Of a stretch of 17,307 nt of DNA, positions 16,625-17,307 are shown one piece after another. The number at the start of each line of letters is the position of its first letter. Position 1 is the first letter of the stretch. This stretch comes from an uncultured Lachnospira sp. (GTDB lineage Bacteria; Bacillota; Clostridia; Lachnospirales; Lachnospiraceae): assembly GCA_934358235.1 (NCBI GenBank), contig CAKRKK010000025.1:1-17307 (forward strand), given 5' to 3'. A program made the translations under genes and the position numbers. The notes below the pieces were generated by a model. It saw only the letters and a program-made list of their open reading frames with translations. It did not search any database and was not told the origin of the DNA.

Positions 16625-16642
16625 TACGAATATTGATTGTAC

Positions 16643-16740
16643 AATATATCTCTAAAATATATCTTTAAATCATCTTTAATATATCTTTAGAATACAGTTC
16701 TTTGATATATTTCTTTATATATTGTTTCAATATTTCTAAC
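16643..16740. repeat. Degenerate AT-rich tandem repeat of about 12 bp
   Basis: Roughly eight imperfect copies of a unit close to TATATCTTTAA follow one another just past the lgt stop codon. Copies differ in length by one or two bases, so it is old or slipped. There is no gene in it and no known role; it may be simple-sequence drift. Confidence 0.5.
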
Positions 16741-16742
16741 TA

Positions 16743-17307
16743 TTACTTTGCTTCTGCCTGTTTAGTATGCAGCTTATTAAACACTAGTAACCCCACACCG
16801 CATATTACAAAGAATATTGATATAAACTGTGATGTGGATAAGAATCCGACTTCTCCACGGTAATCATTTCTTAAGAACTCTATAAGAAAACGTCCGATGC
16901 CATAAAGTATCATATATATATAACCTATATCCCCTGCTGGCAGATACTTACTCTTTCCCTTTTTCCTTCCTGCTGTGAAGCTATAATTATAAGCGATAAC
17001 GAGAAGTATAATCATATGAAGAAAGTCTGCTCCTGCCGATATAAGCTGTGTTGGTATGAGATTAACTCCTGCTGGTGCCTGCGAACCTACTGGAAATACC
17101 ACTCCAAAGTGGCTTGTGGTTTCCCTTCCATAACAGCAGCCTGCAAGAAAACAGCCTATTCTTCCAAAGCCCTGTGCAAGTGCTATTTCTGGCATTACAA
17201 GATCAAAATATTCCATAAAGTTCAGCTTCTTTACCTTACAATAAAGCATACAGCATAGCACACCGGCTATTATTCCACCATATACAACAAAACCTGCTGA
17301 ACCAAGC
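16743..17307 (-). CDS. lgt: Prolipoprotein diacylglyceryl transferase (C-terminal part)
   Basis: Lgt is an inner-membrane enzyme that moves a diacylglyceryl group from phosphatidylglycerol to the lipobox cysteine of prelipoproteins, the first step of lipoprotein maturation. The last 187 residues are visible; the frame stays open to the right edge, so the start is outside. The fragment begins in GFVVYGGIIAG, followed by the family signature GFGRIGCFLAGCCYG (Arg and Gly positions as in other Firmicutes), then IPTQLISAGADFL, and near the end YGIGRFLIEFLRNDYRG with the conserved Arg and Glu. At least three hydrophobic helices are present. The importer fusion protein at 9425 has a lipobox and would be a substrate. 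The terminator at 16564-16624 lies downstream. Confidence 0.94.
   Translation of the reverse strand, partial: LGSAGFVVYGGIIAGVLCCMLYCKVKKLNFMEYFDLVMPEIALAQGFGRIGCFLAGCCYGRETTSHFGVVFPVGSQAPAGVNLIPTQLISAGADFLHMIILLVIAYNYSFTAGRKKGKSKYLPAGDIGYIYMILYGIGRFLIEFLRNDYRGEVGFLSTSQFISIFFVICGVGLLVFNKLHTKQAEAK

Overview
This 17.3 kb window is AT-rich chromosome, most likely from an anaerobic Firmicute of the Clostridia and plausibly a Lachnospiraceae. The pointers are the Clostridia-like FtsH, CTP synthase and Lgt, a heterodimeric ABC exporter, a FliB-type protein, strong AGGAGG-type ribosome sites and TTGAAA/TATAAT-type promoters. No rRNA, tRNA, CRISPR array, transposase or phage gene was seen. Most of the window is housekeeping and transport; the interest lies in the intergenic DNA and in one rearranged protein.

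Layout. Positions 1-9213 read leftward: ftsH (5' part only, running off the left edge), pyrG with a leader terminator close to its promoter, an Sfp-type phosphopantetheinyl transferase, the two halves of a heterodimeric ABC exporter, a FliB-type cysteine-rich protein, and a small four-helix membrane protein. A divergent promoter region (9214-9424) separates these from a rightward two-gene amino-acid importer (9425-11687). The first importer gene fuses a lipoprotein substrate-binding domain to a permease, and the two halves of the binding domain are in swapped (circularly permuted) order. A gene-free stretch of 316 bp (11688-12003) follows and is largely filled by a ~220 bp nested inverted repeat. 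Next comes a leftward MmcQ/YjbR-MGMT fusion (12004-12633).

The segment 12694-16624 looks like a self-contained regulon: a CodB-like NCS1 permease (leftward), a PucR-family activator (leftward), and an isochorismatase-fold cysteine hydrolase (rightward, divergent from the activator). The permease and hydrolase promoters carry the same palindrome, ATGTA-N7-TACAT. In both it overlaps the -35 box by exactly one base and is followed by a 17-bp spacer and a good -10 box. This is the geometry of a class II activator site, so PucR probably switches on uptake and hydrolysis of one small nitrogen compound (pyrimidine, hydantoin, creatinine or ureide type; not resolved). Both mRNAs also have a terminator-like hairpin before the coding region. 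The codB leader is long (~200 nt) and structured, without a riboswitch class I recognise.

The right end holds a bidirectional terminator, a degenerate ~12-bp AT-rich repeat, and lgt (leftward, 5' end outside the window). Starts were moved inward from the longest open frame where a ribosome site favoured it (both exporter genes, the MGMT fusion and the PucR gene).
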